Origin: Anaerolineales bacterium
GTDB lineage: Bacteria; Chloroflexota; Anaerolineae; Anaerolineales; DRMV01
Length of the DNA: 5,486 nt
Reading direction: 5' to 3'
NCBI GenBank assembly: GCA_015491595.1
Contig: WFVP01000217.1
Span: 1-5,486 of the forward strand
Made by a program: the position numbers and the translations under genes
Part shown: in pieces, positions 1-5,486 of the stretch
How positions within the stretch are numbered: position 1 is the stretch's first letter
Layout of the letters: each line of letters begins with the position of its first letter
The notes under the pieces: model-generated
What the model was told of the DNA's origin: nothing
The model's input: only the letters and a program-made list of their open reading frames with translations
Databases searched by the model: none

Positions 1-1
1 A

Positions 2-940
2 TTGAAGGACCCTCGACGGCCCATCGGGTCCTTCATCTTCCTGGGGCCTACGGGCGTGGGCAAGACGGAGATGGCCAAGGCCCTGGCCCGGTTCCTCTTC
101 GGCAGCGAAGACGCGCTCATTCAAATCGACATGAGCGAGTTCATGGAACGCCACACCGTGAGCCGCCTGGTGGGCGCGCCTCCGGGTTACGTGGGTTATG
201 AGGAAGCAGGCCAGCTCACCGAAGCCGTACGCCGTCGGCCCTATTCCATCGTGGTCTTCGACGAAATCGAAAAGGCGCACCCCGAAGTACACAACATGCT
301 TCTCCAGATTCTGGAGGAGGGCCACCTCACCGACGCACGGGGGCAGAAGGTGGACTTCCGCAACACCATCATCATCATGACCTCCAACGTGGGCGCGGAC
401 CTTATCAAGCGCCAGGCCAGCCTGGGCTTTGCCACGCCCGAAGAGGAAGAGGACTCCAAGCGCTCTTACGAAGAGATGCGGAAGAAACTGCTGGATGCCC
501 TCAAACGCCTCTTCCGTCCGGAATTCCTCAACCGGGTGGACGCGGTGGTCGTCTTCCGGCCGCTGACCAAAGAAGACATCCGCCAGATTGTGCACATCCA
601 AATCGACCGGGTGCGGGAGCGCCTGCAAGAGCACAATCTGGAGCTGGAAATCACCGAAGCCGCGGTGAACCGGCTGGCCGAACTGGGCTATAACCCCGAA
701 CTGGGGGCTCGACCTCTGCGCCGGGTCATCCAGCAGAAAATCGAAGAGCCCATCTCCGACCGCATCCTGGCCGGAGACTTCAAGCCCGGGGATACCATCC
801 TGGTGGACGCGGAAGGCGAAGAAGGCGAGGAAGAGATTGTGCTGCGCCGCCAGGAACCGGTGGAAGAGCCGGCTCATCCCGTCGGCGAAGCGCCGGGGTC
901 GGGCGAGCCCCGAACCCAGGAGAAGACCCCAAGCCCATGA
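2..940 (+). CDS. clpC: ClpC-type AAA+ unfoldase, C-terminal D2 part (5' partial)
   Basis: This is the second ATPase domain of a Clp/Hsp100 unfoldase, which uses ATP to thread proteins into the ClpP peptidase in the cytoplasm. The gene enters from the left edge. The TTG at 2 is an internal Leu codon of the conserved LKDPxRPIGSF stretch, not a start. In residues counted from base 2: Walker A GPTGVGKT 15-22, pore loop GYVG 62-65, Walker B IVVFDE 83-88, sensor 1 Asn in TSNVGA (N129), arginine finger in FLNRVD (R178), and sensor 2 GARPLRR 235-241. A tripeptide LGF at 141-143 sits where ClpC, ClpA and ClpX carry the ClpP-binding loop. ClpB lacks it, so ClpC is preferred over ClpB. Residues about 270-312 form an acidic, then Pro/Glu-rich tail. 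The TGA stop at 938-940 lies inside the 8-bp target duplication of the adjacent insertion. The N-domain, D1 and middle domain are off the window. Family assignment is very secure; the ClpC subtype is strong. Confidence 0.95.
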   Translation: MKDPRRPIGSFIFLGPTGVGKTEMAKALARFLFGSEDALIQIDMSEFMERHTVSRLVGAPPGYVGYEEAGQLTEAVRRRPYSIVVFDEIEKAHPEVHNMLLQILEEGHLTDARGQKVDFRNTIIIMTSNVGADLIKRQASLGFATPEEEEDSKRSYEEMRKKLLDALKRLFRPEFLNRVDAVVVFRPLTKEDIRQIVHIQIDRVRERLQEHNLELEITEAAVNRLAELGYNPELGARPLRRVIQQKIEEPISDRILAGDFKPGDTILVDAEGEEGEEEIVLRRQEPVEEPAHPVGEAPGSGEPRTQEKTPSP

Positions 941-941
941 G
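934..941. repeat. Target site duplication, left copy (CCCATGAG)
   Basis: This 8-bp direct repeat immediately precedes the left inverted repeat of the insertion. It holds the last sense codon (CCA) and the TGA stop of clpC. An identical copy lies at 1171-1178. Confidence 0.85.
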
Positions 942-967
942 CAGGGTTTTTCACTGTTCTAACAGAA
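942..967 (+). repeat. Left terminal inverted repeat of the insertion
   Basis: Begins CAGGGTTTTTCAC and continues with GTTCTAACA. It pairs with 1145-1170 at 20 of 26 positions; allowing one short gap on each side improves the match around CAC/GTTCT. It is probably a transposase binding end. Confidence 0.8.
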
Positions 968-1009
968 GGGTGAAACCATAGGGGCCGCCCCTTTCGCTTA
1001 GATCGAACC

Positions 1010-1098
1010 GGGCTCAGGACCATAAGGAAGAAAGAATTTGTGTGGGGCGGCTTCGCCGCCCCACACAAATGTATTTTTCTCCCTGCGGTCCTGAGCCC
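1010..1098. repeat. Central long palindrome of the insertion
   Basis: The outer arms GGGCTCAGGACC (1010-1021) and GGTCCTGAGCCC (1087-1098) are perfect 12-bp complements. The inner arms 1036-1051 and 1055-1070 are perfect 16-bp complements around a TTC loop. The segments in between (1022-1035 purine-rich, 1071-1086 pyrimidine-rich) are partly complementary. The whole 89 nt can fold as one long interrupted hairpin or DNA cruciform, placed almost at the middle of the element. Confidence 0.85.
1036..1080 (+). terminator. Strong rho-independent-type hairpin inside the insertion
   Basis: A perfect 16-bp stem with a GC core (1036-1051 with 1055-1070, loop TTC) is followed by GTATTTTTCT, giving a run of five T. 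That is a good intrinsic terminator for rightward clpC transcripts. On the minus strand the hairpin is followed by TCTTTCTTCC, so it may also work weakly leftwards. The hairpin is seen directly; terminator activity is inferred. Confidence 0.7.
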
Positions 1099-1144
1099 AA
1101 GGAGGCCTGCGCGTCACGTGGCCAATCACCTTGAAAAGACCAGG

Positions 1145-1170
1145 TTTTGTAAGAACGTGCAAAAACCCTG
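1145..1170 (-). repeat. Right terminal inverted repeat of the insertion
   Basis: Read on the minus strand it begins CAGGGTTTTTGCAC and continues with GTTCTTACA. It mirrors the left end; the outermost 10 bp are identical. Confidence 0.8.
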
Positions 1171-1178
1171 CCCATGAG
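1171..1178. repeat. Target site duplication, right copy (CCCATGAG)
   Basis: This is an exact copy of 934-941, directly after the right inverted repeat. It therefore contains a relic of the clpC stop codon outside the gene. Ancestral intergenic sequence resumes from here. Confidence 0.85.
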
Positions 1179-1206
1179 GTGAGGTCACCGTCACCAAGGA
1201 ACGACC

Positions 1207-1242
1207 AAGGGCAGGTGGACCATCCCGCCTGCCCTTTCGTTT
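1207..1242. terminator. Bidirectional terminator between convergent clpC and pheA
   Basis: A 12-bp stem pairs 1207-1218 with 1225-1236 (AAGGGCAGG with CCTGCCCTT plus three more pairs, one of them G-T) around the loop ACCATC. Rightwards it is followed by TCGTTT. Leftwards it starts four bases after the pheA stop and is followed by GGTCGTTCC, which is only weakly T-rich. It lies outside the insertion, so it is probably the original terminator for pheA and, before the insertion, for clpC. Confidence 0.65.
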
Positions 1243-2110
1243 ATTCCTCCTCCAGGGCCTGATGGAAGGGATGGCGGGGGTAGGAACCCAGCACCCGCAG
1301 GAAGGGTGCAATTTCTGCCAGATGGTTCAGGGCCCGCTCTCCGGCTCCCCGGTGCGCGTGTCCCACGAAATCCACGTAGAACAGGTACTCCCAGGGCTTC
1401 CCCGGGATGGGCCGCGACTCAATCTTCGTCAGGTCAATGTCCCGCAGGGCGAAGACGCTGAGGGCTTTAAACAACGACCCGGGGCGATTCGGCAGGGTGA
1501 AAACCACCGAGGTCTTATACGCTTCGTCCTCGGCATCCGACCCCTCATAAGGTTCCCGGGCGATGAACAGGAAGCGGGTGTAGTTCTGAGGATTATCTTC
1601 CAGGTTTTCCTTCAACACCTGCAAGCGATACACCTGGGCCGCGCGGCGTGAAGCAATCGCCGCCACGGTACGGGCCTGCTGTTCGCGAACCCAGCGCGCG
1701 CTTCCAGCGGTATCCCCTGCCGGAACCGGCCGGAGGCCCAGGCGTTGAATGGATTGTTCACACTGGGCCAGCGCTTGAGGATGGGAGCGCACTTCCTTCA
1801 AGTCCTCCAGGCGCACCCCCGGAAGCGCCAGCAGGCAGTGGCGCACCCGGTAGTGGTATTCCCCCACGATGTGCACCGAGTGACGCAGCAACAGGTCGTA
1901 ATTGCGGTGGATACTGCCCGCCAGGGAATTCTCGATGGGAACGATGCCCCGGTGGGCTTTCCCCTCCACCACCGCCTGGAACACGTCCTCGAAGCGAGGG
2001 CAGGGAAGGGGACGGATGGACGAGCCCAGGGCCTCCAGGGCCGCCTCCTCACTATAGGCGCCCAGCTCCCCCTGAAAAGCCACCACCCAAGGCGCGTCCG
2101 ATGCGGTCAT
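1241..2110 (-). CDS. pheA: Prephenate dehydratase with C-terminal ACT domain
   Basis: This monofunctional cytoplasmic enzyme (289 aa, the normal length for the family) dehydrates and decarboxylates prephenate to phenylpyruvate, the committed step to phenylalanine. The catalytic periplasmic-binding-like domain spans about residues 8-185. It carries [13 protein letters not shown] (12-24), PIENSLAGS (58-66), SHPQAL (109-114), DTAGSA (133-138), ASRRAA (153-158) and the NYTRF motif (176-180) with the catalytic Thr178. The ACT domain, about 200-277, has [10 protein letters not shown] (208-217) and ESRP (231-234), the motifs that bind phenylalanine for feedback control in this family. The usual GALV is replaced by GSLF, a common variant. 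There is no chorismate mutase domain. The ATG at 2110 follows a GGAG Shine-Dalgarno after 7 nt, and the upstream gene ends 12 nt earlier, so it is probably the last gene of the operon. The stop is followed at once by a terminator hairpin. Confidence 0.96.
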   Translation of the reverse strand: MTASDAPWVVAFQGELGAYSEEAALEALGSSIRPLPCPRFEDVFQAVVEGKAHRGIVPIENSLAGSIHRNYDLLLRHSVHIVGEYHYRVRHCLLALPGVRLEDLKEVRSHPQALAQCEQSIQRLGLRPVPAGDTAGSARWVREQQARTVAAIASRRAAQVYRLQVLKENLEDNPQNYTRFLFIAREPYEGSDAEDEAYKTSVVFTLPNRPGSLFKALSVFALRDIDLTKIESRPIPGKPWEYLFYVDFVGHAHRGAGERALNHLAEIAPFLRVLGSYPRHPFHQALEEE

Positions 2111-2117
2111 GGGTCGG

Positions 2118-2121
2118 CTCC
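2118..2121 (-). promoter_or_regulatory. Shine-Dalgarno of pheA (GGAG)
   Basis: GGAG on the minus strand lies 7 nt before the ATG at 2110, just past the stop codon (2125-2123) of the upstream gene. It supports this start and translation from a shared mRNA. Confidence 0.7.
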
Positions 2122-2122
2122 C

Positions 2123-3382
2123 TCATCCTCCATACCGTCGAATCCACACGAAAACCAGGGTGAAGGACAGGGCCACCAGAGCCAGCATGCCCGACCACAA
2201 CAACACCACAGGCATCTTCTGGTTCAACGCCGGACCGCTGTAGGCCAGGGTTTCCTGTTGCCACAGGGCCTCCAGGTCCGCCAGGGATTTCCCGAAGACC
2301 TCCTGGACCCCCTCTTCACACGACAGGCCCATGGCGTAGGCCAGGAGGAGACGGTACAGTTTCCGGGCGCCATAGCGCTGCTGGAGGTAGTTCACGAAGG
2401 ACGCGGCCTCGGCATAAGCCAGGCGCACCTCATCCGCCTGCCACAGGTTCAGGGTGCAGAGGTCCGACAGGGAAAGCAAGGACTTGTCCTTCCAGGCCTG
2501 GGCCAGGGCCGTTTGGTACTCCTCTCGCATCTCGGGCTCGGCCAACGAGGCCAGCCCTTCCTGCAGCCACCAGGGCAGGCTGACCGACGCCTCCTTCAGG
2601 GCCTCGTACAGGGCAATGTGGGCCACCTCATGGGCCACGTCCCGCTGGCGTTCCGCGACCTCCGTGGGCGTCGTAGGGTAGGTGAGGAAAATGGTCCCCA
2701 AAGCCGGGTAGGCGCTGGCCCCGGCCCATTCGGGCGCGTTCTGGAGCAAGGGTTCCAGGGAGACGGCATCGGGGTACAGGTACACGTCCACCCGCTGAGG
2801 GGTAGGGGCCAACCATTGCCATCGGGTCCGCTGAACCGCCTCCTGGGCCGCGTTAATCATCGCCTGGGCGATGGTCGGGTCCCCCTGCGTCCAGTGCACG
2901 TAAATGGGGGGTTCGGTCAGGGTTTCCCAGGTGAATCGGGTGTCCTGGTATTCGAAGGTAAAGGCCGGCGTCTGCTCCGTGGTGCCATCCTGATACTGGA
3001 CCTGGAACCAGTAGTACACCGTCGCGAAGGGCGGCAGCGGCCACTCCTGGAGGGCGAAGATATGCTGCCACCGCTTGCCTTCCCGCGCCATCTCGCTGCT
3101 GTAGGTGTTCAGCGTCCCCTCAGGATGAAGGAAAAGGTAGACCTGCTCGATGGGACGGGTGGACCGAAAGCGGGCCACAATGGTCACCTGGCGTCCGAAT
3201 TCCACCGTCACCTGGGTTCTCGTGACCTCCAGCTGTCGCGCGGTCGCGGCCAGGGAGCCCCACACCAACAAGAGCCCCAAAAGCGCCACGACGCCAAGCC
3301 GCCGCCAAACCGGGAGGGCCTGCACGCGCGTCGAGAGGCGATGCTGGACGGATACGGGGGGGGACGAAGAAAGCCGGCTCAT
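2123..3382 (-). CDS. Membrane-anchored peptidase-MA family metalloprotease
   Basis: This is a predicted extracytoplasmic zinc protease of the gluzincin type, 419 aa from the ATG at 3382. In that numbering, a basic N-terminus precedes a hydrophobic segment (28-48) ending in AATA, which could be a signal peptide or an anchor. A beta-rich, possibly Ig-like region follows (about 51-150). The HEVAH zinc motif is at 251-255 and WLQEG at 272-276, whose Glu275 is the likely third zinc ligand. AYAEAASFVNYL at 321-332 is the typical helix of the peptidase_MA_2 family. A C-terminal transmembrane helix (about 391-413) ends in RRYGG. The only two cysteines (309 and 355) could form a disulfide outside the cell. 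The frame is open upstream to 3529, but that start would overlap the preceding gene by 71 nt and puts a long basic tail before the signal, so 3382 is preferred. AGGA lies 10 nt upstream. The substrate is unknown. It sits between a HEAT-repeat gene and pheA. Confidence 0.85.
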   Translation of the reverse strand: MSRLSSSPPVSVQHRLSTRVQALPVWRRLGVVALLGLLLVWGSLAATARQLEVTRTQVTVEFGRQVTIVARFRSTRPIEQVYLFLHPEGTLNTYSSEMAREGKRWQHIFALQEWPLPPFATVYYWFQVQYQDGTTEQTPAFTFEYQDTRFTWETLTEPPIYVHWTQGDPTIAQAMINAAQEAVQRTRWQWLAPTPQRVDVYLYPDAVSLEPLLQNAPEWAGASAYPALGTIFLTYPTTPTEVAERQRDVAHEVAHIALYEALKEASVSLPWWLQEGLASLAEPEMREEYQTALAQAWKDKSLLSLSDLCTLNLWQADEVRLAYAEAASFVNYLQQRYGARKLYRLLLAYAMGLSCEEGVQEVFGKSLADLEALWQQETLAYSGPALNQKMPVVLLWSGMLALVALSFTLVFVWIRRYGG

Positions 3383-3453
3383 GGTCCCTGCATCCTGTTG
3401 TGGAGAAGAAGGCGACTTGTTGTCTCCCTGAAACGGGGTCTTCCGGAGCCGGA

Positions 3454-3468
3454 CGCGACTAAGTCGCG
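3454..3468. repeat. Short GC-rich palindrome over the HEAT gene stop codon
   Basis: CGCGAC (3454-3459) and GTCGCG (3463-3468) pair around a 3-nt loop, overlapping the TAG stop at 3461-3459. It lies at the start of the 76-nt gap before the peptidase gene. It has no T-run after it on the minus strand, so it is unlikely to be a full terminator. It might be an mRNA processing or stabilising hairpin within the operon; the function is a guess. Confidence 0.4.
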
Positions 3469-4577
3469 CCCGCACTCCCGGGTTCTTCCGAGTCCGACGT
3501 CGGAGAAGAGGCCTTGGAACCGTTGCCATTGGAGGCGCCGTTCTGGGCCTCTCGCAGGTCGAGGGTGGGCGGCTGGCCCCGCTCCCATTCGTCCTTCAGG
3601 GCCAGTTCCAGCAGGCTCCACTCCCGACGCATGAGGCGGAACTCCAGATTTTGCAACGCGGCTTCCAGGGCTTCGATTTCATCCTCTTCCTGGGCCTGGC
3701 GCCAGGCCTGCTCCAGGATTTCAAAGTGCTCGTCCTCCTCGGCCAGCTCCGAAACCGCCCAGGCCGCGGCCATGCGCACCTCTTTGGAGGCGTCGGTGAG
3801 CAGGTAAAGCACGTCGTCCAGGGCCTCCCGCACCTCCGCGAACCCCGCAGCCTCGGCCGCCGCGGCCCGCACCTTGGGGTGGGGGTGCTGCAGGTCGGCG
3901 AGGATGTAGCGCTTCCAGGCCGGGTCCAGGGTGCGGCCCATGGCCACCAACGCCGCGCATCGCAGCTCGATGTCACCCTGGTAATAAGCGAACTCCAGGA
4001 ACTCCCCCAGCCCTCGCGGCGCGGCATAGCCCACCGCCATCAGCGCCTGGGCCCAGACGGGGGCCGTGGGGGGTTCCTCGTGCAGGATGTACAGCAGCGC
4101 GGCCACGGCCTTGCGCAACAGGGCAAAGGGCATCTGGTCCACCATGCCCTGGAGCACGAAGCGGCCCAGCTCCTCGGCCGCTCGCGCCCGCACCGTAGGC
4201 GCCTCGTCCCAGAGGTGCCGGATGAGCAACGGCACCACCACCCGGGCCTCCAGGTCCTCGATGCCGATGAGGCGCAGGCCGTGCTCCCGCACCTCCGCGT
4301 CCTCGTCCTCCAGCGCGATGCGTCCCACTTCGAAGAAGGACAACCGGGGGTCGTCCTCCAGCAAACGGTCGCAAAGGGCCACGATGCGCCGACGGGTGCC
4401 CACGGGGAGCCGCATCCACACGTCCTTCCAGCGGCGCACCTGCTCGGCGCTCAGGTCGGAGAGCACCTGGACATACTCCCGTTCCAGTTGCGCCCCGTTC
4501 TTATGCGCTTGTTCGATAAGGTTCTGGAAATCCTGTTCCTTCGCCTGTTCCGGGTCCTGCCAGAGTCCTTCCGTCAT
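3459..4577 (-). CDS. HEAT-repeat (PBS-lyase-like) scaffold protein
   Basis: This acidic, soluble alpha-solenoid protein of 372 aa has no signal peptide or membrane segment. Helical repeats with the pattern DxxxxVRxxAxxxLG are visible at about residues 83-108, 122-141, 203-218, 230-248 and 264-279; the clearest are APTVRARAAEELG, HPKVRAAAAEAAG and SKEVRMAAAWAVSELA. A Glu-rich helical stretch (about 280-330) follows. The last 25 or so residues are a Gly/Ser/Asn low-complexity tail, probably disordered. Such repeats usually bind protein partners; no catalytic motif is visible. The ATG at 4577 overlaps the stop of the upstream protease gene as ATGA, the classic sign of translational coupling. A GTG at 4589 would add four residues but leaves no room for its ribosome site. 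The tight link suggests it works with, or is co-regulated with, the M50 protease. The specific function is unknown. Confidence 0.85.
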   Translation of the reverse strand: MTEGLWQDPEQAKEQDFQNLIEQAHKNGAQLEREYVQVLSDLSAEQVRRWKDVWMRLPVGTRRRIVALCDRLLEDDPRLSFFEVGRIALEDEDAEVREHGLRLIGIEDLEARVVVPLLIRHLWDEAPTVRARAAEELGRFVLQGMVDQMPFALLRKAVAALLYILHEEPPTAPVWAQALMAVGYAAPRGLGEFLEFAYYQGDIELRCAALVAMGRTLDPAWKRYILADLQHPHPKVRAAAAEAAGFAEVREALDDVLYLLTDASKEVRMAAAWAVSELAEEDEHFEILEQAWRQAQEEDEIEALEAALQNLEFRLMRREWSLLELALKDEWERGQPPTLDLREAQNGASNGNGSKASSPTSDSEEPGSAGAT

Positions 4578-4593
4578 TGAGGCAACCACTCCC
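4574..4593 (-). promoter_or_regulatory. ATGA translational coupling site with GGGAG ribosome site
   Basis: The TGA stop of the M50 gene (4576-4574) and the ATG of the HEAT gene (4577-4575) share two bases. GGGAG at 4593-4589 lies 11 nt before the ATG, inside the end of the M50 gene. This fixes the HEAT start and indicates one mRNA with coupled translation. Confidence 0.75.
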
Positions 4594-5486
4594 TGAGATT
4601 AATCAACACCATCACCAACATCAACACGAAAAAGCCCACCAACATGAGGGCGTATTCCCATTGTACCGGTAAACGCCGCCGAAAGAGCATCTCTCCCAGA
4701 ATCACCGTAATCCGCCCGCCATCCAGAGCCGGGAAGGGGATGAGGTTGAGAATGCCCAGGGAAATGCTCAGCGACGCGACCAGAGACAAAGCGTACACGG
4801 GCAGGCCGTGCCCCAGCACCCGGTCCACGTACAGGGCCGTTTGGAAGGACGTGTACATTCCCCGAAAGCCCAGCACTTCTCCCTGGGGTCGCTCCTCCGG
4901 CGTGCGCGCGGTGAGCAGGCGGATGGGGAACTCCACCAGGGCCCGAATCTGCTCCACCGTGGTCACCCACGCCAGCCGGAAACGTTCCAGCAAGGGAACG
5001 GGCTCCCATCCGTAGGTCAACAACCGAATGCCCATGGGACCCTGATTCGGGGGAGGGGTGCGTCGAGGGACGACCTCCACGGTGAGGACTTCCCCCTGAC
5101 GCCGTATCGTGAGGGGCAAGGGCTGGCCCGCGTGGGCCTGAACCGCCTGTTGCAGGTCCTCCAGGTCCTCGATCGGCTGCCCGGCCACGGCCACGATGCG
5201 GTCTCCAGGCAACATGCCCGCCTGGGCCGCAGGGGAATCCGGCTCGACGTACCAGATGACCAGTTCCCGGGGAACAGGTTTACCAAAGGCCAGATACACC
5301 ACCACGTACACCAACAGAGCCACCACCAAGTTCATCAGCGGCCCGGCGATGAGCACGAGCAGTTGATGTTTCTGCGGCGCGCGGCGCAGGGCGTCCGGGC
5401 TTTCCGGCGTGGGACCCGGTTGCGGGCGCACGAAGCCGCCGAAAGGGATGGCGTTGAAGGTAAATCGGGTTCCCTGCCAAGTGAAC
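4574..5486 (-). CDS. RseP-like M50 (site-2) membrane zinc metalloprotease, 5' partial
   Basis: This is an integral membrane protease that cuts transmembrane segments of its substrates, usually anti-sigma factors or leftover signal peptides. The frame stays open to the window edge and reads FNAIPFGGFVRPQ upstream of the GTG at 5431. That matches the family's conserved PLGGFV region, so the GTG is an internal Val and the true start, with the HExxH helix, is beyond 5486. Visible parts are a transmembrane helix with IAGPLMNL (about 5360-5280), one PDZ domain (about 5266-5068, starting near VEPDSPAAQAGMLPGDRI), a membrane helix leading to NLIPFPALDGGRI, whose LDG aspartate (4723-4721) is a zinc ligand, and a last helix near the C-terminus. 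Only one PDZ domain is present, as in many non-proteobacterial homologues. It is the most upstream gene seen of the operon and overlaps the HEAT gene by 4 nt. The family is secure; the name rseP versus mmpA/rasP is not decided. Confidence 0.93.
   Translation of the reverse strand, partial: FTWQGTRFTFNAIPFGGFVRPQPGPTPESPDALRRAPQKHQLLVLIAGPLMNLVVALLVYVVVYLAFGKPVPRELVIWYVEPDSPAAQAGMLPGDRIVAVAGQPIEDLEDLQQAVQAHAGQPLPLTIRRQGEVLTVEVVPRRTPPPNQGPMGIRLLTYGWEPVPLLERFRLAWVTTVEQIRALVEFPIRLLTARTPEERPQGEVLGFRGMYTSFQTALYVDRVLGHGLPVYALSLVASLSISLGILNLIPFPALDGGRITVILGEMLFRRRLPVQWEYALMLVGFFVLMLVMVLINLREWLPQ

Larger units (their letters stand above)
942..1170. mobile_element. MITE-like non-autonomous insertion element, 229 bp
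   Basis: The element is bounded by terminal inverted repeats starting CAGGGTTTTT. The left end (942-967) and the reverse complement of the right end (1145-1170) match at 20 of 26 positions without gaps, and the first ten are identical. Perfect 8-bp direct repeats CCCATGAG flank it exactly, as expected for target duplication by a DDE transposase. It has no credible ORF, so it must have been moved in trans. Its centre is a long palindrome (1010-1098). Ends beginning CAGGG with an 8-bp duplication recall the ISAs1 family from general knowledge, but other families also duplicate 8 bp, so the parent is uncertain. Removing the element and one target copy leaves clpC with the same stop codon and a 63-nt gap to the convergent pheA stop. 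The structure is seen directly; calling it a MITE is inference. Confidence 0.85.

Noticed and set aside
2..4. TTG as the start of clpC
   Set aside because: It is the Leu of the conserved LKDPxRPIGSF region just before the D2 Walker A motif; the gene begins upstream of the window.
874..1068. A 64-codon minus-strand frame across the insertion
   Set aside because: It runs from the central hairpin into the clpC 3' end, crossing an element boundary and one target duplication copy. It has no ribosome site and no transposase-like features.
1115..1120. CACGTG palindrome as a regulator site
   Set aside because: A lone hexamer in GC-rich DNA occurs by chance and nothing around it supports a binding site.
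1131..1160. Possible outward promoter in the right end of the insertion (TTGAAA)
   Set aside because: No acceptable -10 box occurs at 16-18 nt spacing, and there is no gene downstream on the plus strand to drive.
3454..3468. Terminator between the HEAT and peptidase genes
   Set aside because: The 6-bp palindrome is short and is not followed by a T-run on the minus strand, so it is listed only as a repeat.
3383..3529. N-terminal 49-residue extension of the peptidase-MA gene
   Set aside because: It would overlap the upstream gene by 71 nt and place an Arg-rich tail before the hydrophobic signal segment. The ATG at 3382 gives a normal secretory N-terminus.
1745..3634. A 629-codon open frame on the plus strand
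   Set aside because: It lies antisense across pheA, the peptidase-MA gene and the end of the HEAT gene. Its product is rich in Gly, Gln, His and Arg with no recognisable domain, as expected for a shadow frame in GC-rich DNA.
3651..4580. A 309-codon open frame on the plus strand
   Set aside because: It is the complement of the HEAT-repeat gene, has a low-complexity His/Gln/Arg-rich product, and no ribosome site that would favour it over the clear repeat protein on the other strand.
5429..5431. GTG as the start of the M50 gene
   Set aside because: The upstream frame is open and encodes the conserved FNAIPFGGF stretch, so the GTG is an internal Val and the gene continues past the window.

Overview
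This window is GC-rich coding DNA from a bacterium. The combination of a ClpC-type ATPase, a monofunctional prephenate dehydratase, an RseP-like M50 protease, a HEAT-repeat protein and a membrane-anchored peptidase-MA protein looks most like a member of the Chloroflexota, possibly a thermophile. That assignment is inference from protein style only. No rRNA or other phylogenetic marker is present, so it is a weak call.

Left part (1-1240). The 3' end of clpC, the AAA+ unfoldase of the ClpCP protease, runs rightwards and stops at 940. Right at its stop codon sits a 229-bp non-coding insertion (942-1170) with all the marks of a MITE-like element. It has about 26-bp imperfect terminal inverted repeats beginning CAGGGTTTTT, a perfect 8-bp target duplication CCCATGAG (934-941 and 1171-1178), and a large central palindrome (1010-1098). 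The palindrome contains a perfect 16-bp hairpin followed by a T-rich run, so the element probably brought a second transcription terminator with it. The older terminator between the convergent genes is a 12-bp hairpin at 1207-1236.

Right part (1241-5486). Four genes lie on the minus strand and are read right to left as a probable operon: an M50 site-2-type membrane protease (5' end off the window), a HEAT-repeat protein coupled to it by an ATGA overlap, a secreted or membrane-anchored HExxH peptidase-MA protein after a 76-nt gap, and pheA after a 12-nt gap. The operon promoter must lie beyond 5486. The first three genes suggest envelope protein quality control or regulated proteolysis. PheA, which makes phenylpyruvate for phenylalanine synthesis, appears to be a metabolic passenger at the operon end.

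No tRNA, rRNA, CRISPR array or complete transposase gene was seen. The most notable item is the MITE-like insertion exactly at the clpC stop codon, which leaves the protein unchanged because the stop codon lies inside the duplicated target.
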